Below are positions 11,530 to 24,009 of a stretch of DNA of 64,000 nucleotides, one piece after another. The position numbers and the translations under genes were made by a program. Each line of letters opens with the position of its first letter. The first letter of the stretch is position 1. Below the pieces are notes generated by a model, which was given only the letters and a program-made list of their open reading frames with translations, searched no databases and was not told the origin of the DNA. This DNA comes from Parasponia andersonii (lineage: Eukaryota > Streptophyta > Magnoliopsida > Rosales > Cannabaceae). The stretch is from contig JXTB01000033.1 in the NCBI GenBank assembly GCA_002914805.1, positions 621,001-685,000 of the forward strand, written 5' to 3'.

Positions 11530-11934
11530 TAATAACCCTGCACTTCAACTGTTTTGCTTTCCTTTTTATACTCTTTCTGTTTGTTTTGAATCTCAATGAA
11601 GCAAGACTAATTTGGTAATTCCTGTTTTTGCTTTTTTCTAAAGAGTTAATATTTGGAAGTGAGCTTTCATAAACCTGAGCATTTGTTTATTATTTTATTG
11701 CCATTTCTTTATATAAAACTATGTACTTCACCTATGTTTTTTATTTTATTTTCTCGGTTTTTTTAAACGTTTTCTCTCCTATATCATTTATTTTTAAAAA
11801 GACACGTATGCTAATTCTTCTTTTTTTTTTCCCCCCTTTTGGTAATGTTATACTAATTCTTCCTAATATTTAGAATTTTTTGATATACCATATACATTTA
11901 GGGGCCACGTGCCTCAGTCACGTGTTTTAACTAG
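11530..11934 (+). mobile_element. Helitron-like non-autonomous unit 1
   Basis: The 3' end has a hairpin CACGTGCC-TCA-GTCACGTG (11906-11924, one stem mismatch) and, seven bases later, CTAG (11931-11934) followed by T. This is the Helitron 3' signature (hairpin, CTRR, insertion before T). The first 110 bases match unit 2. The 5' TC terminus is not clear. It has no coding capacity. Confidence 0.5.
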
Positions 11935-11940
11935 TATATA

Positions 11941-12331
11941 TATAAGCCTGAATAAGCAGTCAAGCAGGCTGCACTTTAACTTTTATTTATTTTTCCTTTT
12001 ATACCATTTTCTTTGTTTTGAATTTTGATAAAGTAAGACTAATTTAGTAGTTTTGTTTTTGTCTTTTCCTTATATAATTTGGTTTTACATTTACATTTTT
12101 CCTTATAATTAAGCTTATTAAAGCCACTTTAATATTCTTTTTTTTAAAAAAAAAATTATTTAATTCAATTTATTTATTTTGAAATTTTTTTTTTTGAAGT
12201 CTTATTCTGAGCCACTTAAAGTTTTTTAAAAAAATTGAACTTTTTTCTTGAAATTTTATTCAGAATCACTTAAATTTTTAAAAAACAATTTCCTGCGGGG
12301 CACGTGCCTTAGGCACGTGTTCCTATTCTAG
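11941..12331 (+). mobile_element. Helitron-like non-autonomous unit 2
   Basis: Tandem relative of unit 1. It opens with CTGCACTTTAACTTTT (11969 onward, CTGCACTTCAACTGTTTT in unit 1) and shares GTAAGACTAATTTAGTAG-type text. It ends with a perfect hairpin CACGTGCC-TTA-GGCACGTG (12301-12319) and CTAG at 12328-12331, followed by T. It also holds a smaller internal duplication (12197-12230 against 12250-12280). Confidence 0.5.
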
Positions 12332-13529
12332 TATATAAATACATATATTTTTTTTAAAAAGCAGTATATATGTATATATATTTACATAAGTTGATCATGA
12401 GTAAATTAACTGCAGCCGTACTTAAGGGTTCGTGCATGAAAATGCTGATCGCCCTCCCTCTAGTGTGGGTCCAGACTCCAGGTGGTGTCACGGCGTGGGG
12501 CGGTCTATAGGATCAATAGTACGTACCGAGGTCCACGAGATCGAGGAAGTAAATTAATTAGTAATTATGCGGAGACACTACTAGCGAGCTAATTGGCCGC
12601 GCTTGAAAAACATTATTAAAAGGCGGAATATTTGTTATATAGGCAACTAACAAGCAAATCGGAGTGTATTATATAATAGTACGTGAGTACGACGGTAGCT
12701 AGTGTCGGCGCAAAAATGTACGAATGGATGATATTTGATTCTGATTCGAGGCATTTATTACGGACAATATTTGTGATTATAAATTACCTAGCCAAATAAT
12801 TCTCAAATTTTGATCTCAAGTTTTACATAATGTGTATAGGCAAAGATTAAAATAAAGACGACAGCTATAATATTGAACATTTCATAATGTTAGTCTATGG
12901 TGGTTTGCAGGTGAGTACCATGATGTACAGGCCCTCTATCAATAAATATACGAATAAAGTTGACATTGATATGTGTTCTTCTTTTATGTACATCAATATT
13001 TCGTCTTTGTTGGGGATAGTTAGGGTGGGTTAGTCCTTTAGGTAGGAACATTTAATTTCTACTTTAAATTAACAGATCTTTGGCTCTTCCCCTAATATGG
13101 TTTTGGATGGTAGTTGGTAAAGTTACTGATGACAAGAGTTTATTCTTTTTTTGGTTAAACATCGTATATATTGATCATAGAGTTAATCCAAAATAAAATT
13201 ACTTTTTTCTTTTTTTTTTTTTGGATGGTGTTAAAATAAATTAAATTAGTTGAGTTATCAATTTATTGTTCTCTCGTAGTTTTGCGGCAATCAATTTTTG
13301 AAAATATATGAGGTCGTGTAACACTCCTGCAAAAGCTTTGATGAGTTTTAAGCACTGCAATCCAAACTTAAAATATGAAATACTGTATTCTATTAATTGT
13401 GGTTGATTTATAATGGGAAATTAATCCTATAAGCTTTATATTAAACAGATAATTAAAAAAAACTTTATTCACTAAAGGCACTGGAGAAACAGCTTGCAGG
13501 GAAAAACTGAAAATACCTCCATGTTTTGC
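12332..13529. other. Intergenic DNA without recognised features
   Basis: Mixed-composition sequence, including a GC-richer patch at 12410-12570. I see no open frame, RNA gene or repeat that I can name. Confidence 0.4.
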
Positions 13530-13735
13530 CACTACAAGAAATAAGGCCTCTTGCCGACACGTTTTATTCAAGCGCATTGGCAAAAGAGCCTTATGCCGGG
13601 AGTTTTTTACGACACAGAAGTATGTTCTATACCGATGCAGCCAGTGATCAGGGATTTTGCACCAAAAGGTCTGTAGTTTTCACCCATTATAATAAATAAA
13701 TAAGTAAATTGTAAAATGTGAAACTTTTTAAGGGC
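13530..13735 (+). mobile_element. CACTA (En/Spm-type) transposon terminus, fragment
   Basis: CACTACAAGAAA at 13530 is the classical plant CACTA terminal inverted repeat. It is followed by GCCGACACG and GCGCATTGGC words typical of the subterminal region. No matching opposite terminus was found downstream, and homology to the LTR repeat takes over near 13735, so only one end remains. Confidence 0.7.
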
Positions 13736-15938
13736 AATTAGTTGCACGCGATCTCCAACCACATCACCGCTGGCACGTGCAGCTCTTTCTCTTCGCGTCG
13801 ATCTCTTCCAAGTAATTATACGATCTAATTCACTTTCAGTAAGATTTTTACTATTTTTATTGTTTTATCAATTTTATAAAAAGTGATATTTATATAATTA
13901 TTGTGATTAAGTAATTTATTTACCCAATGTAAATATATAAAATGAAAGAGGATTAAAAATTATAAATAATTACGATTAGTAAAAATTAAAACAATATAGA
14001 AACATGTTAGTTTTCGATTAAAAAAAAGAAAATTTTCCAAATGAAGAAAAAAAGTGATATTTTTGCAAAAATAAATAATATTGGATTAGTGTCTGTTACT
14101 ATTTAGATTTCGGCTTTGGGTTGAGATTAAAAAACTATTACTTTTTGAAATATTATTGTAATAATAACATTTTTAACAAATAATCAGTGAAGTTGAACTT
14201 TTTCAAATATTTTTGAAAGTGATATTTTCCTAAATAATTTTGTGATAGTGATAGTTTCTGAAATATTTTTGGAAAGTGATATTTTTAAAAATAATTAGCA
14301 AAAATGATACTTTTCCAAATATTGAGGAAAAATGGACATTTAAAAATTTATTTCAAAAAGAGACATTTTTGTAATTCTCAGATTTAAAGCCCATTTAATG
14401 CTCGGGAACTTGAAATTGAATTCTGATTTCAAATTTGGATTTAGTGAGGTCGAGAAATGAATTTTGATATATAATATCGCTATGTTTCGAAATTGCACAA
14501 ATTCCTAAGGCCGTGAATATTGTCATTTTGATAAATTATACATCTAACCTAGCATTTTTAGATACTCTGAATTCAGTGGTAACCTCAGTTTCTCCGTCTG
14601 AAGCTCTTGTAGAAATGCCACTTTTTCAAGTGAGCTTAACGGGGTCCTGAAACGACCATTCAAACACCCAAGTGATTAACGAGAGTTTCTTCGAGCATCT
14701 TTAGCTTGGTATAGCTACCATATTGAGGTAGGGGTCTGATTATCTAATTTTTTATTTGTTTTGATTTATAATTGCATTAAAACTTATTTATGAAAAATCA
14801 TGATTTCATGATAGTTTGATAAATTGTTGAAAATTATTAGATTATACTAGGATTGGACTGTGTGGATTATTATGGATATTTTTATATCATGAAGATGGGA
14901 TAAAATAGCAGTGTGCTACCCATATAATAGTAAATCTAGGATAATTCTAAGTTGGATTTTAAAGCATGATTTGATTCTTAGTTGCATGGTTATTGTGAAC
15001 TGTTTCATGTTGTACATACTATAGAATCACACACTTGAGTTCCATTATTGCATCAAGGTAGTTTAAATCACTGACGAGTTACTGCAATACTAGGTGAAAG
15101 ACCTAGGCCCCAGTGTAGGTTTTTGGCTGATATATTTATGGGTAGTGTCAGGATGCTGGACACCTCTACTTCAGAGGTATTACAGGGTCGTAATAGGAAG
15201 ATGAAAGCTCACTCATTTATATTGATTGATATATGATATGTACAATTATATGTTTCTGGTTTTGTCTTTGAATATGTGAATATTTTGGATATCAATTATT
15301 TTATAAACTTGGTCTATAAATAGATTTTAGAAAAAGTATTAACTATATAAATTTGGCAAAATTGCATTCATTCAAAAAGGTAATTGAATTTCTACTGAGT
15401 ATGTGAATACTCACCCCCTACTTCTCCCACTTTCAAGTGTTTGTCTAATTGAGGTAATAATCCTGGTGGTCAAACAAACGGTGTAGCTTATACTTGTAGT
15501 TTTACTCTTAATCCCTAGTGGGTGTTCATACTCTATTGTCTTTCTTTTCTTGTTCAATAATTTAGCCAAGATTAATAAATAAATGTATGAAAATGATTTT
15601 GTTGTTAATCTGAGAATATGAAATTGTAAATAATTTTATGTAACATATTTTGGATATTGAAGTGAAGATTTCAGTTAAACTCAATTTATCAAAGTATATG
15701 ATCTCTTAACAAGTTTCCAAAAGAGATAGATGAAAATTTTCTTAAACTCTAATGAGTATTTTTCTTAAGTAATTAAAACTAATAAGAATTTTAATGATTA
15801 TGAAATTTATAATAATTTGAGGATCAAAACGAAATTATCTAATACTTGATTTCTCTTAAAATTTTGTAAAATTAATATTTTATTATATTTTCACATAAAA
15901 TTACTAAAAGTCACGATTTTGGATTTTCAGTCATGATA
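13736..15938 (+). repeat. Upstream LTR of a non-coding LTR element (same family as 1-1737)
   Basis: Aligns with 19385-20249 at its start and with 1021-1440 in its second half. It ends near 15938 with TCATGATA, which corresponds to the TCGTGACA end at 1737 after transitions. The left end is missing where it meets the CACTA fragment. Confidence 0.65.
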
Positions 15939-15942
15939 GAAA

Positions 15943-15954
15943 TAGTATCAGAAC
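15943..15954 (+). other. Decayed primer-binding site
   Basis: TAGTATCAGAAC lies five bases after the presumed LTR end. It differs by two G-to-A changes from TGGTATCAGAGC, the initiator tRNA-Met primer site that is intact at 27225-27236 (opposite strand). This supports reading 13736-15938 as a 5' LTR in plus orientation. Confidence 0.6.
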
Positions 15955-18900
15955 TACAGGTTTTATATCCATCTAGGATCTGACCTGTGAAATTTTGTTG
16001 TTTAAAGTGAATTTAGAAATATTTGACAAATACCTTATACATCACTTAGGAATTGGATAAATATATTATCTTAATTCTGATTCATCCTAAATCTTTCATT
16101 CATCTCCCTAGAATGAAGCTCTACTATCCTTAGGATGGTCATATTTCAAAAATTTTAGTCTCAGAGATGTTGGGATTGACATAAGACTAGTGAATTCTAC
16201 TCTTATCGAAATTCTTTGATTCAAATGAACATTCATTCTTGTACTCTTATGTCTCTTACGATGATAAGTTATATGAACCTCTTAGGTTTTAAGATAGCAA
16301 ACCGGTGTCTTACATCTTGATTATTGTGGGTTTACTTCATTTGTATGTATAAGATTGTGATATTAATCTCTTGATTTTAGTATACATTTAATTACTCGAT
16401 TCGAGTAAATGGTGATAGTGCTTGTATAAAAATGTTTGAATAGATGATACTCTTTAGCATGATATATTATTTGTAGATTGACAAATTGATATAACATATT
16501 GAGTTTGCTTAAAGGTTGTACTATACTAAAATCACCAAGGTTAGCTTGACATTAATTGTGTATTAGTAGATTAAATGAAGTAATTGTATTTGAGATTCTT
16601 TAGTTATTTAGTCTTGTCCAAATTAATGAATTATGATTACATTTCTTTTTAAGTTGTTTATTTGTAATAAATTATTTTGCCTATTTGATATCTGTATGCC
16701 TAGTTTACTTATCTTTTCAAAGTAAAACTTTTGAAATTAGAAAAAAAAAAATCATTGATTGAAAAATAGATTTGTGCACCTAAATAAGGTTTTCATTCAA
16801 ACTTACATTTTCTTTTCAGCTTTATATCGACCTTAAAATCCTTGGGTAAGAAGCTATTTGGTTATGGGTAATTTACTCAAACATAGAACTTTTTTACATG
16901 GTTTAAGCGACTTTTAAATCTCTAAATTGATTTGTATGGTTTGAAAAAGAATAGACTATTATATCTTAAGAATTACATGTCTTTATTTTCAAAAGAGTCA
17001 TGAATATTTCAAATTTAAATAATGGTTGAGTAAAAGTAATTTATTTTTTTAATAGATATATAGTTTCAAAAACTTATGGGCTAATTGAAAACTGAAATTT
17101 GTGAAATTGCACTATTGTAAAGTTTGATCCATGGTGTTTGCAAAATTTAGTTGTGGAACTAAATTAATCCTAACCTAAGTTTAATAGTGTTAGTTGGAGA
17201 ATTTTTTAGACTAAAATTTTTTTTACATTTTTATTTACATGTTAACCTGGAATTAAATAAGGAACGTTTATGGAAAATTTATATGATAACTTGAGAAACA
17301 AATTTGATTTCTTAGAAATCTTGGATATAAATTAATGCAATATAAGTATAAAGTTTTGGAAAAATTATATATGTGTTTGAGATGCTATATATATAATATC
17401 TTATTATGTGAATTTTGCTAAGTAAAAAATCAGTAATGGAATCCATTTTAGAATCTTTTGTGAATGAAAAGAATATTAGAATTTAAATCCTAGTTTAGAG
17501 GTCTTGTAAACTGTTANAATTAAGTCAAGTTGGGTTGACTTTACCTTGGTAGTTTCAATTAAGTAATTGAATACTTATGTGATTGATTTAATTTGGTATC
17601 CTAAGAGTTGGGAACTCCTAATATTGGAGACTTAGGATGATATCTCATTTCGACTTCAAATGGAAATAAATTAGTTTTGAATACCTAAGTCTTGAAGAGA
17701 CTTAGATGGTACATACTAATGCATTGTATTGTCATTACAACTTTTAAATTCATAAAATTAGATTTTCAAGTGAATGCAAACTATGAATTAATATGCCTGA
17801 TTTGGTATTTAATAGAAATTGAGTAATGCAAATTAATGTGTAGTATTTTTTTTGCAAACATAAATTGAGTTTCGGGGATTATTTAAGTTACAAGTTGAGT
17901 AAGGCTAAAAAAATGTCTACATACTTAAATCAAAAAGTTTAATTATGACAAACTATACTATTTTTCCATTTCGGAAATATTTTTGAAAATGTGCAACACA
18001 AAATAAGGGACATATAAGAATACCACACTAGTTCACAATGAGGTCTCACCTTGGCTATAGGTAAACCAAACTTGAACTTTGAGTATTTCTTATTGAAAAT
18101 ATAATAGGAAGAGTTTGATAACTCTCTATACAAATCTACGAGTAAACTAATCTCAAATACCACCAATTATACTACTATAATAATAATTGGGTTCAACTCA
18201 AATCAAGTAATGAGCCACAGGCTCAACTCAATACTAATAACTCATTAAGAATCCCCATTAAGTGCTTTAAGTATGTCATTTCTCTTCAAAACACATTTAA
18301 ACATGATAGAAGTTTTTCTAAAAATCCCAAAACTATCCCAAAAGTTTTAAACATTTCTCTCTAAGAAATTCATAAGCATATCTTTATTTTTGTTGGCAAA
18401 TCACAAATGCAACTTGTTTTCATGATTCTTTATTTATGAAAAACTCTAAATAAGACATGCTTCAATAAGACTATCTTTACATTTTATAACTTAAAAGTCT
18501 TCATACTCTAGTAATTTTATTAAAAACAATTATTTTTTATTTTAAAATAAAATAAGGTTTGATGAAAGACAGGCATTACTACGAAGACGACCTATTCTAT
18601 TGAAACCTTATTCTGGGGTATTGTAGTATTGTTACTTGTTTTACTTACATATTGGATATCGAGTCATTTCTGTATGACTTCCCCTTATAACAAAGACTTA
18701 GAAAGTCTTTGAAGTGATTCACAATTTAGAATTAATATTATAATCTTATGTTAGGTAAAGAGGCTTAGAGAGTCTGTAGACTTAATTGTGGCTTGAGTTA
18801 ATACCCTATGATATTATCATATGTAAATAACTTATGTTGTTATATCCTTATTATGGTTTCTAACCTTTGAGCTTGTATATTTTTTGTGCTATAACACAAA

Positions 18901-19247
18901 GCTATTGATTTCCATTTGGGATCCTGTTAAAGTCTTTGAACTCAGTGATTATTTAAGACCAGGTTCTAGATACAGACAAATGAAATTGTCCCGGTATAAT
19001 GTTGATCAGGTATGATCAAGGGGATGATATCACTTGTATTCGATATTTAGTCTACTACTCTAGTTTGGTGCCTAACAATCGATACTCATGTTATAGGAAT
19101 CTTGTATTATTGACTCTCGGTTTTGATTATCGTTACCACTTCTATTTTGTGTACTGACTTAAGGATATTATTCTCATGTGTTGATGTTCTTGTATCTATT
19201 GATAGGTCACCTTAATAACTTTGTGTACCTATTTAGCTCATGCCTTG
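15955..19247 (+). mobile_element. Coding-free internal region of a large LTR element (LARD-like)
   Basis: About 3.3 kb between two direct LTR copies, with no open frame above about 75 codons and no recognisable gag or pol text in any frame. This fits a large retrotransposon derivative or a very old element. A single N lies at about 17517. The purine tract before the second LTR is not clear. Confidence 0.5.
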
Positions 19248-20249
19248 TGTGACATCAATATATTACACAAGATTCTAACTCACATGAAAGATTAGTCATT
19301 GAAGAACCCAAAGCCACTAGTTTCGTCACACTTGGCCGCCGAACGCCGCCGCTGCAGCTCTCCGAAGTTACAGCCAATTTCACGGTTTGCTGGCCACTAG
19401 CACGCCGTCCAATCTCCGACCACCTCACTGATAGCACGTATAGCTCTATCTCATCGTCACCGTTCTCTTCCAAGTGATTGCATAGCCTAATTCACTTTCG
19501 GCAAGATTTTCACCACTTTTACCATTTTTACCAACTTTGTAAAATATGACATAACGTAATTATTTTAGTTAAATAATTTATTTACCCAAGATAAATATAT
19601 GAGGTGAAAGAGGGTTAAAAATTATAAATAATTACTGTTACTAGAAATTAAAATGATATCTAGAAGCATGTTAATTTTTGAATTGAAAAGTATGGTATTT
19701 TCCTAATTTAGAATGAAAAGTTATATTTTTGCAAAACTAAATATTGTTGGATTAGAGTCTGTTACTATTCCGACTTGGGCTTTGGGATGAGATTAGAAAA
19801 ATGCTACTTTTTAAAATATTATTGCAAAAATGACATCTTTTACAAATGAACGGTGAAGTTGATACTTTTCAAATATTTTCGAAAGTAATATTTTACTAAA
19901 TAATTCTATGATAGTGATAATTTTTGAAATATTCCAGGAAAGTGACATTTTTGCAAATAATCAGCAAAAATGTTATATATACTTTGGAAAAGTGAATTCT
20001 TTTCAAATTAATTCCAAGAAGAGATAATTTTGTAATTCTCGAATTTAAAGCACGTTTAATGCTCAGGAACTCAAAATTGAATTCTGATTTTAAATTTAGA
20101 TTTAGTGAGATCGAGAAACGAATTTCAATATATAATATCACTATGTTTCGAAATAGTACAAATTCATAGGCTCGTAAATAATGTGAACTTGTATACCATG
20201 GGGTGGGTCTCACCTCAAGTCCTACCTTTGATAAATTATACATCTAACC
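19248..20249 (+). repeat. Downstream LTR, truncated at a CPL-fragment junction
   Basis: Matches 13736-14555 from about 19385, including ACTAATTCACTTTCrGyAAG-like and GATAAATTATACATCTAACC text. After CATCTAACC at about 20249, homology stops abruptly and the CPL-like fragment begins. A stretch of about 40 bases at 20183-20222 is absent from the other copy. Confidence 0.6.
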
Positions 20250-20263
20250 AACCTCTTCACCCT

Positions 20264-22307
20264 TCACTTCAGATTTTTTGAGAGTAAACCAGTGGGAGTA
20301 GAACCCGAAGTCGTATATGAAGATGAGTTCTGATGAGCTCGTTGCTTGTCAGGTTTTGACGCCTCAGAGTCTTGAAGAGGCCCCAAAGGACGATTCTTTA
20401 GACGTCGTCTACTGACATCATCATCTACCAACCAACCTCCCTGTGCCTGTACTGAAGGCGCTGAAAGTTGTGAAGGCAACCTAGATATAAGTGGGGGTTC
20501 ACTAGAGCTTTGATTGCGTAAGTCTAGACCATACTTCATGGTACCAACTCCCCTCTTTATATCATGGTCACGATCCGAAAAGCTGTCTCGTCTAACAGGA
20601 GGTCCAAGCAAACCAGGTCCTAATAAAAAGTACAAAGAAATAACAACCTGACATCATACACTCAAAACCAAGATATCATAAACATGTAATGACTCCATAC
20701 TCTGAGAAGGCAGAAGTGGTCCCAAAGATGCAGGATTAATAGCATTCGGAAGAATTGGAACAGTGGACTGAGAGGTTTCAGATCTTATCTCAGCATTGTT
20801 TATCATAGAATAAGAAGCTGATTCCATAACATGCCTATCATCCTAAAAAGAAAATTCAAATAAATTGTCAATTTGTCACCCTTACACATGCTCAGCAAAC
20901 TTAGCAGCTAGTAAAACTTAATCCTCGCAGAAAAACTTACAAATAAAGAAATCTACTAGAAGATTATTCTGATTGATTTTGCTAGCATGGGAAAGCAGAT
21001 CATATACAATAAACTCAACCATGAAAACTTACAGCCTGGCTCAATCTGCGTTCAACTTCGACACCGTTAATTCCTTCATTGATGGGAGGAATTCCATTTG
21101 GTACAAAACCAGCATCCTAACATTGATAAAATGTGTAAAAATAAAAGACATGTGTATGCACATAATCACTAATGACGAAACAAAATAAAAAATATATATT
21201 TTACCAAGCATGTACCTCTGACATCAAGTAGTTGCTCACATCAGGAGATGGAGGTAAATTTACCACATCATCTTCATAAAACACATCAGAGATTCTTCGT
21301 AATAAAATCTCATCAAATTCTCTGGAACACATAGCAATACAGATGCCACATCTTAGAATCTGAGTTATGAAAGAAGCACTAACAAAAAAATATTATCAAG
21401 AGAGCTTACTTGAAAAAGCATCCTCTGACATTGCATGCAACATTTCTTGCTACACATAGGACAGGAACGGCATTTGCTGTCTGTTAGAGAAATAGAGACA
21501 AAATTATCAATAGAGGAGACCAAAAAAAACAAAGAATTTAAATTGGAATGGAAGCTTAAAAATACACAATTCAATACCTCTGCCTGAGGAGCATAATAAG
21601 GAGTGAATGCTGGAACTACATGAACTCGAGGTTGATCCTTATCTTCCCAAACTTTTAAACGGTCGTCGATTACCATTGCCATTTTTGAGTGACAAATGCC
21701 ATCTTGGAAGACATTAATCAAGGATTTTCTGGATCCTAACATGGGATAAAGAAAGAAAAAAAAAAAGGTTAGAATTTGGCCGTTGTTTCGTTTGCAGAGA
21801 GAGGCTTGAACAAAGTATGTAGAGTGCATCATTATTGGACTTCAATTAATTATGCAAACACTTCAATGAGTTGACTACAAGAAGCAACCTCCGTTTTGTA
21901 GTCTCATCTTTCAATTTCTGATAAATTCTAAAAATCTATAACTGGAAACAACAGAACAATAGCTTTCAACCAAAAAGAACGGCAGATAAATTTAATCTCA
22001 TATATCAAACTCCAAGTATTTTAGAATGCAGAAAGATTTCAAGCATGAAGGTAGACTGAATGTCGTTTCTCAAGGCTCCCGAAAAGGAAAACTTGCCTGA
22101 TTTGACACAAACAATACGATCCAGGAGTTGCTTTAGACCAATAAGATGCGACCCTGGATCAAGAAGTCTCCATATTTCTAAAGCATAATCTCTTTCAGCC
22201 ATTGTACAAACATAAACTTCAAATCTTTTCCTTCCTTTTGCGGTTAAGTAACTTCTCAAATCTTCCCATGCGGGTCGTAACCGCACAACCACACTGGTAT
22301 CACGAAT
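20264..22307 (-). pseudogene. CPL1/CPL2-like RNA polymerase II CTD phosphatase, internal gene fragment
   Basis: Seven exons can be joined in one open frame: 22097-22307, 21578-21735, 21410-21480, 21216-21321, 21033-21116, 20701-20842 and 20264-20620. All boundaries fit GT-AG except the first intron, which uses a GC donor (AG|GCAAGT). The product includes [54 protein letters not shown] and [15 protein letters not shown], diagnostic for plant CPL1/CPL2. These nuclear FCP1-type phosphatases act on the CTD of RNA polymerase II in stress and RNA processing pathways. The 5' part with the catalytic DxDxT motif and the 3' double-stranded-RNA-binding domains are missing, and the last exon runs into a stop just before the junction with an LTR. 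A truncated Gypsy LTR starts about 100 bases upstream. It is most likely an orphaned or captured fragment. Transcription is possible but unproven. Confidence 0.85.
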
Positions 22308-22411
22308 CTGCATTGAGATTAACAAAATACAAAACTATGCTGAAACTACTTGGCTCACCTGGATGATACTTGAAATAGATCATATGTTTGAAAAGACAAT
22401 ATAAACTGAAG

Positions 22412-22554
22412 ACCTCTCTTGATTATTCTAGAACTGTCCACCACATTCTAGGGTTTTTCTCAATCTTTTTGGGTGAGCAGTATATATATAGAGGACCTTA
22501 GAGCCATGAACAACAACATTTGGATTTTAGGAGCCAAATGAGCAGGGCATAACA
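22412..22554 (-). repeat. Truncated 3' LTR of the Gypsy element
   Basis: Aligns with 36454-36596 (GTCCACCACATTyTAG, CTCAATCTTTTTGG, TATATATATAGA). The full 5' LTR is about 655 bases, so about 510 bases are lost here at the junction with the CPL-like fragment. A purine tract (GGGGGAGGG on the minus strand) follows at 22555-22565. Confidence 0.85.
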
Positions 22555-22599
22555 CCCTCCCCCACTCAAGTTCACGACGTCCCTGTCGCCCCATCGACT

Positions 22600-22971
22600 T
22601 TGAACTGCTCGATATGGTTTTTGAATTACCACAAGGCATCTTCATGCTCCTAGCTAGCCTCAGCCTTGGGCAAAATTCTTCCATTTCACTAAGTATTCCC
22701 GATAATTAGGAACACCACATCGGTGAATCAAGCGATTAGCCAAAATACACTCTACCTCTTTATCAAAAGAGGTTACCACTGCAGTAGGAGCCCTTTTAGA
22801 TTCGCCCCTTGAAAGATCTCCTTCATCTTTATAGTAGGGTTTTAGCATGCTAACATGGAAGATTGGGAAAATCTTTAACTTAGCAAAGACTTGAAGCTTA
22901 TAGGAAACCTTACCTATACACTTGAGTACCGGAAATGGACTTTCATATTTGCGCACCAATCCTTTATGCAC
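22600..22971 (-). pseudogene. Gypsy integrase C-terminus and chromodomain
   Basis: Reads an integrase tail (SYKLQVFAKLKIFPIFHVSML) followed by a chromodomain (REYLVKWKN, then ASWEHEDALW in the neighbouring frame). In this clade the chromodomain is thought to guide integration through histone marks. A frameshift and a stop break it. Confidence 0.8.
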
Positions 22972-22976
22972 CTTCC

Positions 22977-23900
22977 TTAAGGTTTTGAATTGTTGACAAG
23001 GACTAAATCCCCCTCTTGATACTCAACGTACCTCCTCTTTTTGTCGGCCCACTTTTTTATTCTTTTAGAAGCTTTGTTCAAGTAGGCCCTAGCCAACTCT
23101 GCTTGTTCATGCCATACCTTAGCAAACTTGAATGTTGCAGGACTCTTCCCACCGTAACTTGTCGCTAAGGCATGTAGAGTCATAGGTTATTGACCCATTA
23201 CTATCTCGAAGGGACTCTTGCCCGTAAACTCGCTCCTCTGGAGGTTAAAGGAGAATTGTACTACATCAAGTAGTTTTGCCCAATCTTTTTAATTGGCACT
23301 TATAAAGTACCTCAAGTATAACTCCAGTAAGACATTCACCCTTTCCGTCTGGCCATCGCTTTGGGGGTGAAAGCTAGTAGAAAAATTCAAGTTTGGACCC
23401 ATCAACTTAAACAATTCTGTCCAAAACCTTCCAGTGAATCAAGGATCATAATCACTTACGATGTTTGATGGGACTCTCCAAAGCTTCACGACATATTTCA
23501 TAAAGAGCCATGCGGTCTCATCGGCGGGACAATCGGGTGAAGCATGTATAAAGGTAGCATACTTGCTGAAGCGATCAACCACTACTATAATACTGTCAAA
23601 GCCCTCTAATTTAGGCAGACTAGTGATAAAGTCCATGGAAACACTCTCCCACGGCTTCTCAGGAATGGGGACAGGTTCCAATAATCCGTCTAGTGATTGT
23701 TGTTCCACCTTATCTTGTTGGCACATAAGAAAAGTTCATACATAGAACTCAACATCATCCCTTAGTTGAGACCAGTAGTAGATAGATTTGATAAGAGCAA
23801 GAGTGCGTTTCTGACCTGGGTGACCAGCTCACAAGGAATCGTGATACTCTTTGATAAGCTTTTTTCTTAAGTTACCCCACTTAGGCACATAAAGTCAATT
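22977..23900 (-). pseudogene. Gypsy integrase zinc-binding region and core, degenerate
   Basis: The zinc-binding region at about 23730-23900 has lost at least one Cys and contains a stop. The core at 23439-23726 reads WESVSMDFITSLPK and IVSDYDP, keeping both catalytic Asp positions. SFHPQSDGQTERVN near 23340 supplies the Glu but is in a separately interrupted segment. 22977-23183 gives the post-core region. Confidence 0.75.
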
Positions 23901-24009
23901 ACTTTTGGCAAAGAGAAGTCTGTTGCTCAGCCAAAAACGTCTAGCTTTCCTTCCATTACTAGGGGTAGCAGGCTCTTTGCAAGAACATCGTGTTCCAGTC
24001 CTTCCTTAA

